A stretch of 64,000 bases of DNA from Streptomyces soli (GTDB lineage Bacteria; Actinomycetota; Actinomycetes; Streptomycetales; Streptomycetaceae): contig NZ_RJVR01000360.1 in assembly GCF_003999195.1 (NCBI RefSeq), positions 37,550 to 101,549 of the forward strand, written 5' to 3'. How positions within the stretch are numbered: the stretch's first letter is position 1; every line of letters starts with the position of its first letter. Shown one piece after another: positions 51,635 through 64,000 of the stretch. A program made the translations under genes and the position numbers. The notes below the pieces were generated by a model, which was not told where the DNA came from, made no database searches, and saw only the letters and a list, made by a program, of their open reading frames with translations.

Positions 51635-54028
51635 GGCCGGCCGCAGCCAGACCGTGGCCAGCGGCGGCAGCGTGAGCTGGATGCTGAGGGGGCGGCCGTG
51701 CCAGGGGTGGGGCTCGGCCTTGAGGGGGTCGGGGTTGGTGACACCGCTGCCGCCGTAGTGGGCGGAGTCGGTGTTGAGGACCTCGCGCCAGGCGTCGGCG
51801 GTGGAGCCGGTGTCGGGGACGCCGACGCGGTAGCCGTGGCGGACGACGGGGGAGAAGTTGCTGACGGCGATGAGGGGATCGCCGGAGGCGTCGTACCGCA
51901 CGAAGGAGAAGGCGTTGTCCTCGGCGGCGTCGCCGTCGAGCCAGGCGAAGCCTTCGGGTGAGGTGTCGAGCTGCCACAGCGCGGGGGTCTCGCCGTAGAC
52001 GTGGTTCAGGTCGCGGACGAGGTCGCGTACGCCGCGGTGGTCGGCGGCGGCCGAGTAGGTCGGGTCGAGCAGCCACCAGTCGGGGCCGTGGTCGTGGGAC
52101 CATTCGGCGCCCTGGGCGAACTCCTGGCCCATGAAGAGGAGCTGCTTGCCGGGGTGCGCCCACATGTAGCCGAGGTAGGCCCGGTGGGTGGCGCGCTGCT
52201 GCCACCAGTCGCCCGGCATCTTGCTCACCAGGGCGCCCTTGCCGTGGACGACCTCGTCATGGGAGATCGGCAGGACGTAGTTCTCGCTGTACGCGTAGAC
52301 CATCGAGAAGGTCATCTCGTGGTGGTGGTACTTGCGGTGGATGGGCTCGTGCTTCACGTACTCCAGGGAGTCGTGCATCCAGCCCATGTTCCACTTCAGG
52401 CCGAAGCCGAGGCCGCCGAAGCCGGTGGGGCCGACGAGATCGGTCGGCCGGGTCACGCCGTCCCAGGCCGTCGACTCCTCGGCGATGGTGACGACGCCGG
52501 GGCAGCGGCGGTAGACGGTGGCGTTCATCTCCTGGAGGAAGGCCACGGCGTCCAGATCCTCCCGCCCGCCGTGGACGTTCGGGGCCCACTCGCCCGCCTC
52601 CCTCGAGTAGTCGAGGTAGAGCATGGACGCGACGGCGTCGACCCGCAGACCGTCGATGTGGTACTCCTCGCACCAGTAGACGGCGTTGGCGACCAGGAAG
52701 TTACGGACCTCGGTGCGCCCGAAGTCGAACTCCAGCGTCCCCCAGTCCGGGTGCTCGCCCCGGAAGGCGTGCTCGTAGCAGTGGGCGCCGTCGAAGTTGG
52801 CCAGCGCCCAGTCGTCCTTGGGGAAGTGCGCGGGCACCCAGTCCATGATGACGCCGATACCGGCCCGGTGGAGGGCGTCGACCAGGTACTTGAAGTCGTC
52901 CGGGGTGCCCAGCCGCGAGGTCGGGGCGTAGTAGGACGTGACCTGGTAGCCCCAGGAGCCGCCGAAGGGGTGCTCGGCGACCGGCATCAGCTCGACGTGG
53001 GTGAAGCCCAGATCGCTGACGTACGCCGGGAGTTGCTCGGCCAGTTCGCGGTACGTGAGCCCCGGCCGCCAGGACGTGAGGTGGACCTCGTAGACGGACA
53101 GCGGGGCCTGGTGGATGGGGACGCTGCCGCGCCGGGCGAGCCATTCCTCGTCCCGCCACACGTGGTGCGAGGCGGCGACGATCGAGGCGGTGGCGGGCGG
53201 GACCTCGGTGCGGCGGGCCATCGGGTCGGCTTTCAACCGCCGTTCGCCGGCCGGGGTCGTGATCTCGAACTTGTAGCGGTCGCCCTCCTTGACCTCGGGG
53301 AGGAACAGCTCCCAGATCCCCGAGGAGCCGAGCGAGCGCATCGGGAAGCCGGTGCCGTCCCAGTAGTTGAAGTCGCCGACGACCCGGACGCCGTGCGCGT
53401 TCGGCGCCCACACGGTGAAGCGGGTGCCGGTGACGCCGGCGTAATTCATGGGCTCGGCGCCGAGGGCGTGCCAGAGCTGTTCGTGGCGGCCCTCGCCGAT
53501 GAGGTGCAGGTCGAGTTCGCCCAGGGCGGGCAGGAAGCGGTACGGGTCGTGGACCTCGTGCTCGCCGTCGTCGTACGTCACGAGCAGCCGGTAGTCCGCG
53601 GGGATGTCCCGCAGCGGGAGCACCGCGCCGAACAGGCCGTCGCCCTCGTCCAGCAGCTCGGCCCGCAGCCCCAGCCCCTGGGCGGAGATCGCGACGCCCC
53701 GCGCGTACGGGCGCAGGACCCGGAAGACCACGCCACCCGGCACCGGGTGCGCGCCCAGCACCCCGTGCGGGTCGTGGTGGCCGCCGTCCAGCAGGCGCTG
53801 CCGCTCGCCGGAGTCGAGCCGCGGCGCGGGCCGTACGCCCCGGGTCTGGGCCTCGGCGGTGGGCGCCGGCACCGGGGCCGGGGTCGCGGACCGTACCGGC
53901 AGGGGGGTGGTGGTGGCCGGTCGCGGGGCCGTGCCCGACGCGGGCGGACGCTCGGACCCGGCGGGGTCGTAGCCGCGCGCGACGGCTTCCGGCTGGGATC
54001 CGGGGCCGGGTTGCAGGCGATCGGTCAC
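51632..54028 (-). CDS. glgB: 1,4-alpha-glucan branching enzyme
   Basis: 798 residues: Pro/Ala-rich N-terminus (about 1-75), CBM48 modules (about 85-290), GH13 barrel with catalytic Asp464 (GLRVDAVASMLYLDY), Glu517 (TIAEES), and HDEVVHGKG. Forms alpha-1,6 branches in glycogen. Last gene of the GlgE operon; its GTG at 54028 overlaps the maltokinase stop codon (GTGA). The TAG stop (51632-51634) lies in the terminal repeat of the MITE, yet the C-terminus (LPPLATVWLRPA) looks normal. Confidence 0.96.
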   Translation of the reverse strand: MTDRLQPGPGSQPEAVARGYDPAGSERPPASGTAPRPATTTPLPVRSATPAPVPAPTAEAQTRGVRPAPRLDSGERQRLLDGGHHDPHGVLGAHPVPGGVVFRVLRPYARGVAISAQGLGLRAELLDEGDGLFGAVLPLRDIPADYRLLVTYDDGEHEVHDPYRFLPALGELDLHLIGEGRHEQLWHALGAEPMNYAGVTGTRFTVWAPNAHGVRVVGDFNYWDGTGFPMRSLGSSGIWELFLPEVKEGDRYKFEITTPAGERRLKADPMARRTEVPPATASIVAASHHVWRDEEWLARRGSVPIHQAPLSVYEVHLTSWRPGLTYRELAEQLPAYVSDLGFTHVELMPVAEHPFGGSWGYQVTSYYAPTSRLGTPDDFKYLVDALHRAGIGVIMDWVPAHFPKDDWALANFDGAHCYEHAFRGEHPDWGTLEFDFGRTEVRNFLVANAVYWCEEYHIDGLRVDAVASMLYLDYSREAGEWAPNVHGGREDLDAVAFLQEMNATVYRRCPGVVTIAEESTAWDGVTRPTDLVGPTGFGGLGFGLKWNMGWMHDSLEYVKHEPIHRKYHHHEMTFSMVYAYSENYVLPISHDEVVHGKGALVSKMPGDWWQQRATHRAYLGYMWAHPGKQLLFMGQEFAQGAEWSHDHGPDWWLLDPTYSAAADHRGVRDLVRDLNHVYGETPALWQLDTSPEGFAWLDGDAAEDNAFSFVRYDASGDPLIAVSNFSPVVRHGYRVGVPDTGSTADAWREVLNTDSAHYGGSGVTNPDPLKAEPHPWHGRPLSIQLTLPPLATVWLRPA

Positions 54029-55464
54029 GATGAGGTCCTCCCTGGAGGGGATTGCGCGAGCCGTTGGACGGCAGACATGGGGATCGGGAGCCAGGCAGGG
54101 CGGTGCCGGGCCTCGTAGAGCACTTCGTAGACGGCCTTGTCGGTCTCGAAGGCCCGTATGACGACCGGTTCGTCACGTGGATCGGTGCCCGCGGTCTCGG
54201 CGTAGCCCGCGCAGAAGGCGGCCCGGTTGCGGTCGGCCCAGTCCGCGGCCCCCGCGGCGGTCGGGTCGCGGTGCCGTGCAGCGTAGTCGAAGGACCGCAG
54301 CATGCCCGCCACGTCCTGCACCGGCGGTGCGGGCCGCCGCCGCTCGGCCAGCGGCCGGGCCGGCTCGCCCTCGAAGTCGATCAGGACCCAGCCTTGCGAC
54401 GGCGTGCGCAGCGCCTGCCCCAGGTGCAGGTCGCCGTGGATCCGCTGGGCCGCCAGTACGACGCCCCGGTCGCCCAGCTCGGCCAGGTCGTGGAAGGCGG
54501 TGCGCAGTTGGGTACGGAAGGGCCGCAGCGCCGGGACCGCCAGCGCGGCCGCGTCCAGCCGCTCCGCCATGGCCGCCGCGAGCACCGCGATCTGCGGCCG
54601 CCGCAGCGCCGCCTTGGGCATGGCTTGCGCCAGCGCCAGGTGCACGTCGGCCGTGGCCCGCCCCAGGGCGGCCGCCTCCCCGGCGAAGTCGGCCCCCTCG
54701 TCCACCGCCTGGAGCGCCAGCTCCCAGGCGTCCTTCGACCTGGGCAGATACCTCTGCAACACCCCCAGCGTCGCGGGCTCCTCGTACACCCCCACCGCCT
54801 CGAACCACGCCGCCGGTGCCGCCACCCGCCGCGAGCCCGCCCGGCCCAGCGCCAGCGACAGTTCCAGGTCGGGGTTGGGACCGGGGGCCACCCGGCGGAA
54901 GAGCTTCAGGATGAACGTATCGCCATAGACGACGGACGTGTTGGACTGTTCTGCCGTGGACAGCCGGGGCGCGAGCCCGGCCGGGATCTCGCCCCCGTCC
55001 TCGCAGCCGAAGCGCAGCTCCCCGGCCCGCCCCGGAGCCCGCAGCCGCTCCAGCAGCACACCGGCCAGCCGGGGATCGTACAGCGCCTCGTAGATCGTGA
55101 GCCCGTCCAGCGGGCCGCCGACCGCGTGGCCGATCAACGCGGGGGCGAGCGGCGGCGGGAGCAGCGCGCGGGTGCCGAGGACGAGCTGATAGCACTCGGG
55201 GCGCTGGTCGGGCTGGTGGACGTCGAGCAGCAGATGCAGCATTCCCGGGGCTCCGATCCGGCCGTCGCCCGGCAGCAGCTCGGTCGCGGACACCAGCCCG
55301 AATCCGGTGATCGGCCGGCCCTTCCCGGCGAACCACCGCTGCCGGGGCAGCCACTCCCGCAAGAGGGGGGTGAGCGCCTGCAGCAGGCCCGGGGCCTGCT
55401 GCGAGGCGGCACCGAAGTGTTCGGTCGGGATTGCGGAGGAGCGAAGCCACGAGGTGTCCGACAT
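54025..55464 (-). CDS. mak: Maltokinase
   Basis: 479 residues; phosphorylates maltose to maltose 1-phosphate for GlgE (Pep2/Mak). N-terminal cap (LLQALTPLLREWLPRQRWFAGKGRPITGFG) and an aminoglycoside-kinase-like fold with QRIHGDLHLGQALRTPSQGWVLIDFEGEPARPLAERR, holding the catalytic Asp and the metal-binding residues. The ATG at 55464 has GAAAGGA upstream; the frame is open to 55611 without a site. Separated from treS by 229 nt including a hairpin. Confidence 0.93.
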   Translation of the reverse strand: MSDTSWLRSSAIPTEHFGAASQQAPGLLQALTPLLREWLPRQRWFAGKGRPITGFGLVSATELLPGDGRIGAPGMLHLLLDVHQPDQRPECYQLVLGTRALLPPPLAPALIGHAVGGPLDGLTIYEALYDPRLAGVLLERLRAPGRAGELRFGCEDGGEIPAGLAPRLSTAEQSNTSVVYGDTFILKLFRRVAPGPNPDLELSLALGRAGSRRVAAPAAWFEAVGVYEEPATLGVLQRYLPRSKDAWELALQAVDEGADFAGEAAALGRATADVHLALAQAMPKAALRRPQIAVLAAAMAERLDAAALAVPALRPFRTQLRTAFHDLAELGDRGVVLAAQRIHGDLHLGQALRTPSQGWVLIDFEGEPARPLAERRRPAPPVQDVAGMLRSFDYAARHRDPTAAGAADWADRNRAAFCAGYAETAGTDPRDEPVVIRAFETDKAVYEVLYEARHRPAWLPIPMSAVQRLAQSPPGRTSS

Positions 55465-55650
55465 GACGTCCTTTCCTCGGAAGCCGGAGGCCGGGGAGCC
55501 GGGGCCGGGCCTGCTGGATCCCCTTGGTAAGGGGCGAGGGATGGGGGACGTCCGACGAGGGGACCGTGTCGGACGAAAGCCATCCGCGCAGGTGGTGCAG
55601 TTGGCGTACAAAGATCCTGCGAAGACCCGGCACGGTGGAGCCTGCCCCTG

Positions 55651-55678
55651 CGGCTCTGCGCAAAACCGCGCAGAGCCG
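55651..55678 (-). terminator. Hairpin between treS and mak
   Basis: CGGCTCTGCGC pairs with GCGCAGAGCCG around AAAACC (11-bp stem), 16 nt past the treS stop codon on the minus strand. Without a T-run it may attenuate rather than end transcription, making mak-glgB expression partly separable from glgE-treS. Confidence 0.6.
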
Positions 55679-55693
55679 CTGAAGCCATAAGGA

Positions 55694-59406
<3,713 letters not shown>

Positions 59407-59758
59407 TGGCTCACCTGGTTGCGCTGGAAGTTGGGCGGTGGATGCAGCTGGTGATGGTGCCGGGGGCGGAAGAGGGTGATGTGCCTCAGTCCTTTTTACT
59501 TGCTTTTTCCCTGGTATGCCGTGGTGGGTGTTGGCGGGCATGGCCGCTCCTGTCCGCGTTCACTCGGGTGGACCGATGCGAGTTGGCTGGGACGAGAGAG
59601 ATGTGCAGGAAGGTGTGCGCCGCACTGCGCAAGGGGGAGCCTGCCCATTGGATGACGGCTGAATACCCGGAGGGAAGGGGTACCGGGCCGTAAGTTGAGA
59701 ATGCCCTGTGAATGCCCCGGAAGGCGTGACCTTCCGGGGCACTCCTGAACGGGCCGAC
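59407..59758 (-). other. Non-coding gap before glgE
   Basis: 352 bases without a credible gene, containing the protease terminator at its right end and, upstream of glgE, a T/C-rich stretch (about 59485-59515) that reads as an A/G-rich leader on the minus strand. The promoter of the glgE operon should lie here, but I cannot point to convincing -35 and -10 boxes. Confidence 0.5.
59713..59741 (-). terminator. Terminator of the S8 protease gene
   Basis: TGCCCCGGAAGG pairs perfectly with CCTTCCGGGGCA (loop CGTGA), 18 nt after the protease stop codon on the minus strand. Confidence 0.85.
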
Positions 59759-60976
59759 TCACCCGCTGACCTGCAGAAGGCGGTTCGGGGTACCGAGGCC
59801 GGCGCCGGTGACGACGCCCTTGGCGGAGGCGTCCGTGAGGGCCTTGGCGACCTCCGCCGGGGCTGCCGCCGGATGATCGGCCAGATAGAGGGCGGCGGCT
59901 CCCGCGACATGCGGAGTGGCCATGGACGTACCGGAGTAGGTGTCCTTCGCGGAGTCGCTGGTGTTGACCGATGAGGTGATGTCCACGCCCGGCGCGTAGA
60001 GGTCGACGCGCGCCCCCCAGTTGGAGAAGCTCGCCTGGGCGTCGGTGGCGTCGCTCGCCGCGACGGTCAGGGCCTCCTTGACCCGGGCGGGTGAATACAG
60101 CGAGGCCGGGAGGCTGTCGTTGCCCGCCGCGACCGCGAAGGTCACGCCGGAGGCGATGGCCCCGCGCACGGCGGCGTCGAGCTGGCTGTTGGCCAGGCCG
60201 CCGAGCGACATGTTGGCCACGGCGGGCTTCTGGGCGTGCTGGGTGACCCAGTCGATGCCGGCGATCACCTGGGCGGTGGTGCCGGAGCCCTGGGCGTCGA
60301 GGACCCGGACGGCGACGATGTCCGCCTGCTTGGCCACACCGTAGGTCTCGCCCGCGATGGTGCCGGAGACGTGGGTGCCGTGGCCGTTCTCGTCGTCGGC
60401 CGTGGTGTCGTTGTCGACGAAGTCGTATCCGTACGACGCACGGCCGCCGAACTCCTGGTGGCTGATGCGTACCCCGGTGTCGATGACATAGATCTTCACG
60501 CCCGCGCCGGCTGTCGCGGGCCAGGTGTAGGACTTGTCCAGGGGTGGCGCCGGCTGGTCGATCCGGTCCAGGCCCCAGGAGCGCGGGTCGATCTGGGTGT
60601 GGTCCAGGGACACTTCGGTGTCCTGCACGACCGAGGCCACTGCCGGGTCGGCGGCGAGCCGCTTGGCCTGGCTCTCGCCGATCTTCAGGGCGTAGCCGTT
60701 GAGCACCTTGCTGTACGTCTGTTCGACCGTGCCCCCGTATCTGGCGGCGAGTTGCTTGCCGGCCACCGACGGCGCCTTGATCCCGGAGCCCTGTTTCAGG
60801 GTGACGATGTAACTGCTGCTCACGGAACCGGGCGACCCGGCGCCGAGTATTCGCCCTTCGACGACCGCGGCATGGGCGGGAAAGGTGACGGCGGACAGCG
60901 CGACCGCCGCCGCGGCGGCGGCCACCCCGGCCCCGACCCGCCGCCCCCTTCTGCTGCTGATGCGTGGGAATGGCAT
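59759..60976 (-). CDS. Secreted S8 (subtilisin-like) serine protease with I9 propeptide
   Basis: 405 residues. Twin-Arg-like basic signal (RISSRRGRRVGAGVAAAAAAVALSAVTFPAHA, cleavage about residue 36), inhibitor_I9 propeptide (about 55-128: SYIVTLKQGS..NGYALKI), then the S8 domain with catalytic Asp166 (YVIDTG), His199 (NGHGTHV) and Ser351 (GTSMATP). Proteinase K-like. The ATG at 60976 has AGGAGGGG 9 nt upstream; the frame is open to 61033. Inserted between glgE and glgP, and not obviously related to glycogen. Confidence 0.93.
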   Translation of the reverse strand: MPFPRISSRRGRRVGAGVAAAAAAVALSAVTFPAHAAVVEGRILGAGSPGSVSSSYIVTLKQGSGIKAPSVAGKQLAARYGGTVEQTYSKVLNGYALKIGESQAKRLAADPAVASVVQDTEVSLDHTQIDPRSWGLDRIDQPAPPLDKSYTWPATAGAGVKIYVIDTGVRISHQEFGGRASYGYDFVDNDTTADDENGHGTHVSGTIAGETYGVAKQADIVAVRVLDAQGSGTTAQVIAGIDWVTQHAQKPAVANMSLGGLANSQLDAAVRGAIASGVTFAVAAGNDSLPASLYSPARVKEALTVAASDATDAQASFSNWGARVDLYAPGVDITSSVNTSDSAKDTYSGTSMATPHVAGAAALYLADHPAAAPAEVAKALTDASAKGVVTGAGLGTPNRLLQVSG

Positions 60977-61253
60977 GACGAAAGTCCCCTCCTCAGACGT
61001 CACCGAAAGGATTTCGTGCGGGACACTCCGCACACAAGGGGCTCACGGTGGTGTAATCGGCCAAATCGCCCACCCCCACCCACCGATGAGAACGGTGTCC
61101 GGCCCGTGGTTGCACTGAGGCGGTGCCCTCCGTGCGGACGGGCGTGCGCGGGGGAGAGCTCTGTGACCAGTGCGCTCCCGCGAGTGCAGGCGCAGCGCGG
61201 CGCGCAATAACTTCAGCGGTCGATCACCGGCGGCGGGCTATACGCTGCTGAAG

Positions 61254-63899
61254 GTGAAGGCTATTCGTCGATTCACCGTGCGAACCGTCCTGCCCGAACC
61301 TCTACACCCGCTTCAGGAGCTGGCGCAGAATCTGCGCTGGTCCTGGCACCCCGAGACCCGTGAGCTCTTCCAGTCCGTCGACCCCGAGGGCTGGCTGGCC
61401 GCTTCCGGTGACCCGGTACGGCTGCTGGGGACCGTCTCCAAGGAGCGACTGAGCGCCCTCGCCAAGGACCGCCGCTTCCTGCGCCGGCTCGCCGCCGCGG
61501 CGGAGGACCTGAGCGACTACCTCACCAATCCCCGCTGGTACCAGGGCGCTGCCGCAGAGCCCGACGAACCCCCGTCCGCCATCGCCTATTTCTCGCCCGA
61601 GTTCGGGATCACCGCCGCCCTGCCGCAGTACTCCGGCGGGCTCGGCATCCTGGCCGGCGACCACCTCAAGGCCGCCAGTGATCTGGGCGTACCCCTGATC
61701 GGCGTCGGCCTGCTCTATCGCCACGGCTATTTCCGGCAGTCGCTCTCCCGGGAGGGCTGGCAGCAGGAGCAGTACCCCGTCCTGGATCCGAACGAGCTGC
61801 CGCTCGCCCTGCTGCGGGAGGACGACGACTCCCCCGCCTCCGTCGTCCTGGCCCTGCCCGGCGGCCGGTCGCTGCGCGCCCACATCTGGAAGGCCCAGGT
61901 CGGCCGCGTACCGCTGCTGTTGCTGGACTCGGACGTCGAGGAGAACCATCCCAACGAGCGAGACGTCACCGACCGGCTTTACGGCGGCGGCAGCGAACAC
62001 CGCCTGTTGCAGGAGATGCTGCTCGGCATCGGCGGAGTCCGGGCCGTGCGTACATACTGCCGGCTCACCGGACACGCCGCGCCCGAGGTCTTTCACACGA
62101 ACGAGGGGCATGCGGGCTTTCTCGGCCTGGAACGTATAAGGGAGCTGAGCGAGGCCGACGCCACCGACGGGCTAGGGGACTTCGACTCCGCGCTGGAGGC
62201 GGTGCGGGCCGGCACCGTCTTCACCACCCACACGCCGGTCCCGGCCGGCATCGACCGCTTCGACCGCGAGCTGGTCGCCCGGCATCTCGGCGACGGCGGC
62301 GAGCTGGGCGGCGTCGACGTCCAGCGGGTGCTGGAGCTGGGCATGGAGACGTACTCCGGCGGTGACCCGAACGTCTTCAACATGGCCGTGATGGGACTGC
62401 GGCTCGCCCAGCGGGCCAACGGCGTCTCGACACTCCACGGCGCCGTCAGCCGACGGATGTTCGCCGGGCTCTGGCCCGGCTTCGACCCCGAGGAGGTGCC
62501 GATCACCTCCATTACGAACGGGGTGCACGCACCCACCTGGATCGCCCCCGAGGTCTTCCGGCTCGGCGCCCGCCAGATCGGCACCCAGCGGGCCGAGGAC
62601 GCGATGATGATCGGCCGGTCCGACCGCTGGGAGTCCGTCGCCGACATCCCGGACGCCGCCATCTGGGAGCTGCGGCGCGTGCTGCGCGAGCAGCTCGTCG
62701 AGGACGTACGGCGCCGCGTGCGGGCCTCGTGGCGCCAGCGCGGCGCCGGGCTGGCCGAATTGGGCTGGGTCGACGACGTCCTCGACCCGGACGTTTTGAC
62801 CATCGGCTTCGCGCGGCGCGTCCCCTCGTACAAGCGGCTCACGCTGATGCTCCGGGACCAGGACCGGCTGATGGAGATGCTGCTCCACCCCGAGCGGCCG
62901 ATCCAGATCGTCGTCGCGGGCAAGGCGCATCCGGCCGACGACGGCGGCAAGCGACTCGTACAGGAACTGGCGCGGTTCGCCGACGACCCGAGGGTGCGGC
63001 ACCGGATCGTCTTCCTGCCGGACTACGACATGGCCATGGCCCAGCATCTCTATCCCGGGTGCGACATCTGGCTCAACAACCCGCTCCGTCCGCTCGAGGC
63101 GTGCGGGACCTCCGGGATGAAGGCCGCGCTGAACGGCTGTCTCAACCTGTCCGTCCTGGACGGCTGGTGGGACGAGTGGTTCGACGGCAACAACGGCTGG
63201 GCCATCCCGACCGCCGACGGCTTCCGCGCCGAGGACGACCCGGACCGGCGGGACGACATCGAGGCCGCCGCGCTCTACGACCTGATCCAGGGGCAGGTCG
63301 CTCCGCGCTTCTACGACCACAACGGGCAGGGTCTGCCCGAGCGGTGGATCGAGATGGTCCGCCATACGCTGACAACGCTCGGACCCAAGGTCCTGGCGGG
63401 GCGGATGGTCCGGGAGTACGTCTCCCGGCTGTACGCGCCCGCGGCCCGGGCCCACCGGGCGGTCAGCGGGGACGCGGCGCGGGAATTGGCCGAGTGGAAG
63501 CGGCGCCTGCGGGAGCAGTGGCCCCGGGTGTCCGTCGACCACGTCGAGGCGGGGGCGGCGGGCGGCTCTCCGGAGCTCGGTTCGACGCTCACGCTGCGGG
63601 TGCAGGTCGCTCTGGGCGAGCTCGATCCGGGTGACGTGGATGTCCAGGCGGTCTCCGGGCGGGTCGACGAGTCCGACCGCATCGCGGACCCGGCCGTCGT
63701 CTCCCTCAAGGCGACCGGCCGTCCCGACCTTGACGGCCGCTGGCACTACGAGGGGCCCCTCACCCTCGACCGTACCGGGCCCTTCGGCTACACCGTCCGG
63801 GTCCTTCCGACCCATCCGTTCCTCGCCAATTCGGCTGAGCCGGGGCTCATCGCGGTCCCGGCGGAATCGGAGGGCATGACGGCGGGGCTGTTGCGGTAG
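61254..63899 (+). CDS. glgP: Alpha-glucan (glycogen) phosphorylase
   Basis: 881 residues; releases glucose 1-phosphate from alpha-glucans. An N-terminal DUF3417-type segment (LHPLQELAQNLRWSWHPETRELFQSVDP) precedes the GT35 core: SPEFGITAALPQYSGGLGILAGDHLKAASDLG, HTNEGHAGFLGLERI, and the PLP site EACGTSGMKAALNGCLNLS. The GTG at 61254 (VKAIRRFTVRTVLPEP) is inferred by homology; the upstream purines (CTGAAG) lie very close to it and the frame is open to 61170. Divergent from the GlgE operon and ends at the edge of an insertion sequence. Confidence 0.95.
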   Translation: MKAIRRFTVRTVLPEPLHPLQELAQNLRWSWHPETRELFQSVDPEGWLAASGDPVRLLGTVSKERLSALAKDRRFLRRLAAAAEDLSDYLTNPRWYQGAAAEPDEPPSAIAYFSPEFGITAALPQYSGGLGILAGDHLKAASDLGVPLIGVGLLYRHGYFRQSLSREGWQQEQYPVLDPNELPLALLREDDDSPASVVLALPGGRSLRAHIWKAQVGRVPLLLLDSDVEENHPNERDVTDRLYGGGSEHRLLQEMLLGIGGVRAVRTYCRLTGHAAPEVFHTNEGHAGFLGLERIRELSEADATDGLGDFDSALEAVRAGTVFTTHTPVPAGIDRFDRELVARHLGDGGELGGVDVQRVLELGMETYSGGDPNVFNMAVMGLRLAQRANGVSTLHGAVSRRMFAGLWPGFDPEEVPITSITNGVHAPTWIAPEVFRLGARQIGTQRAEDAMMIGRSDRWESVADIPDAAIWELRRVLREQLVEDVRRRVRASWRQRGAGLAELGWVDDVLDPDVLTIGFARRVPSYKRLTLMLRDQDRLMEMLLHPERPIQIVVAGKAHPADDGGKRLVQELARFADDPRVRHRIVFLPDYDMAMAQHLYPGCDIWLNNPLRPLEACGTSGMKAALNGCLNLSVLDGWWDEWFDGNNGWAIPTADGFRAEDDPDRRDDIEAAALYDLIQGQVAPRFYDHNGQGLPERWIEMVRHTLTTLGPKVLAGRMVREYVSRLYAPAARAHRAVSGDAARELAEWKRRLREQWPRVSVDHVEAGAAGGSPELGSTLTLRVQVALGELDPGDVDVQAVSGRVDESDRIADPAVVSLKATGRPDLDGRWHYEGPLTLDRTGPFGYTVRVLPTHPFLANSAEPGLIAVPAESEGMTAGLLR

Positions 63900-63939
63900 C
63901 TACGTGACTCCTCCCCCGGCTGAAGCCGGGGGCTTCTCG
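63900..63939 (-). mobile_element. Right end of an IS200/IS605-type element with reRNA-type hairpin
   Basis: The perfect stem CCCCCGGC / GCCGGGGG around TGAA (63913-63932), followed by CTTCTCGTTA, is the characteristic sequence found just after tnpB in actinobacterial IS605/IS1341-type elements. On the minus strand it lies directly after the tnpB stop codon and would be the 3' scaffold of a tnpB-associated guide RNA. The element's outer edge is at about 63900-63910, immediately after the glgP stop codon. The left end is outside the window. Confidence 0.7.
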
Positions 63940-64000
63940 TTACGCCGGGTTGGCGTCGCGACGGACCAGCCCGGCCCGTAGAACGTTGGCGGCTCCCACG
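63940..64000 (-). CDS. tnpB: TnpB-family RNA-guided endonuclease, C-terminal end (partial)
   Basis: The last 19 codons of a gene entering from the right: VGAANVLRAGLVRRDANPA then TAA (63940-63942). The D/HxxGAxNVLRAGL pattern matches the C-terminal helix after the zinc finger of IS200/IS605 TnpB proteins. With the hairpin directly downstream the call is reasonable despite the short stretch. The catalytic DED residues lie outside the window, so activity cannot be judged. Confidence 0.7.
   Translation of the reverse strand, partial: VGAANVLRAGLVRRDANPA

Overview
The window is chromosomal DNA of a high-GC actinomycete, almost certainly a Streptomyces. Reasons: strong G/C bias at third codon positions, frequent GTG and TTG starts, adjacent genes for the two polarity coiled-coil proteins FilP and Scy, an SCO5389-type protein, NucS in place of MutS/MutL, and an overall gene order that agrees with what I remember of the S. 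coelicolor core region around SCO5375-SCO5444 (memory, not a search).

Layout. 0-3 kb: a DUF2550 protein, the cobalamin adenosyltransferase, a wrecked ABC transporter and a 3-hydroxyacyl-CoA dehydrogenase. 3-10 kb: STAS protein, a large STAND-like ATPase with a secreted tail, NucS, an SCO5389-family protein, a flavin-dependent oxidoreductase and a small zinc-site protein. 9.5-14.6 kb: two paralogous ABC-2 exporter cassettes separated by a broken S66 peptidase gene and an Uma2 nuclease. 14.7-19.6 kb: filP and scy. 19.7-22.5 kb: methylmalonyl-CoA epimerase, thiolase and MeaB. 22.5-29.2 kb: MarR, a four-gene AIM24/DUF2127 operon, a DUF3817/thiamine-binding pair, TetR and ArsR-like regulators, and a remnant M4 protease. 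29.4-34 kb: MarR/DUF3817, isobutyryl-CoA mutase large subunit (icmA), TetR and a YbbN-like thioredoxin/TPR protein. 34-37 kb: a three-gene DUF6230/DUF6114/Ser-rich exported-protein cassette of unknown function. 37-43 kb: pfkA divergent from pta-ackA-pyk. 43-47 kb: a CitA/DcuS-type two-component system divergent from a dicarboxylate symporter. 47-51 kb: phosphoesterase remnant, methyltransferase, YncE-like beta-propeller, SRPBCC-MarR pair. 51.2-51.6 kb: two abutting MITE-like inverted-repeat elements. 51.6-59.4 kb: glgE-treS-mak-glgB (alpha-glucan from trehalose). 59.7-64 kb: a subtilisin-like protease, glgP, and the end of an IS200/IS605-type tnpB running off the window.

How it works together. 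Two metabolic themes dominate: B12-linked acyl-CoA rearrangement (adenosyltransferase, Mce, MeaB, IcmA, thiolase, dehydrogenase) and carbon storage/overflow (PFK, Pyk, Pta-AckA, dicarboxylate uptake, GlgE-pathway glucan synthesis with GlgP for breakdown).

The most unusual features are: six truncated or frameshifted genes, mostly at operon boundaries, pointing to repeated small deletions; several perfect palindromes next to regulators; a MITE whose terminal repeat supplies the glgB stop codon; a TnpB element inserted immediately after glgP; and the exported-protein cassette at 34-37 kb, the best candidate here for an undescribed system. No tRNA, rRNA, CRISPR array, prophage or biosynthetic cluster was seen.
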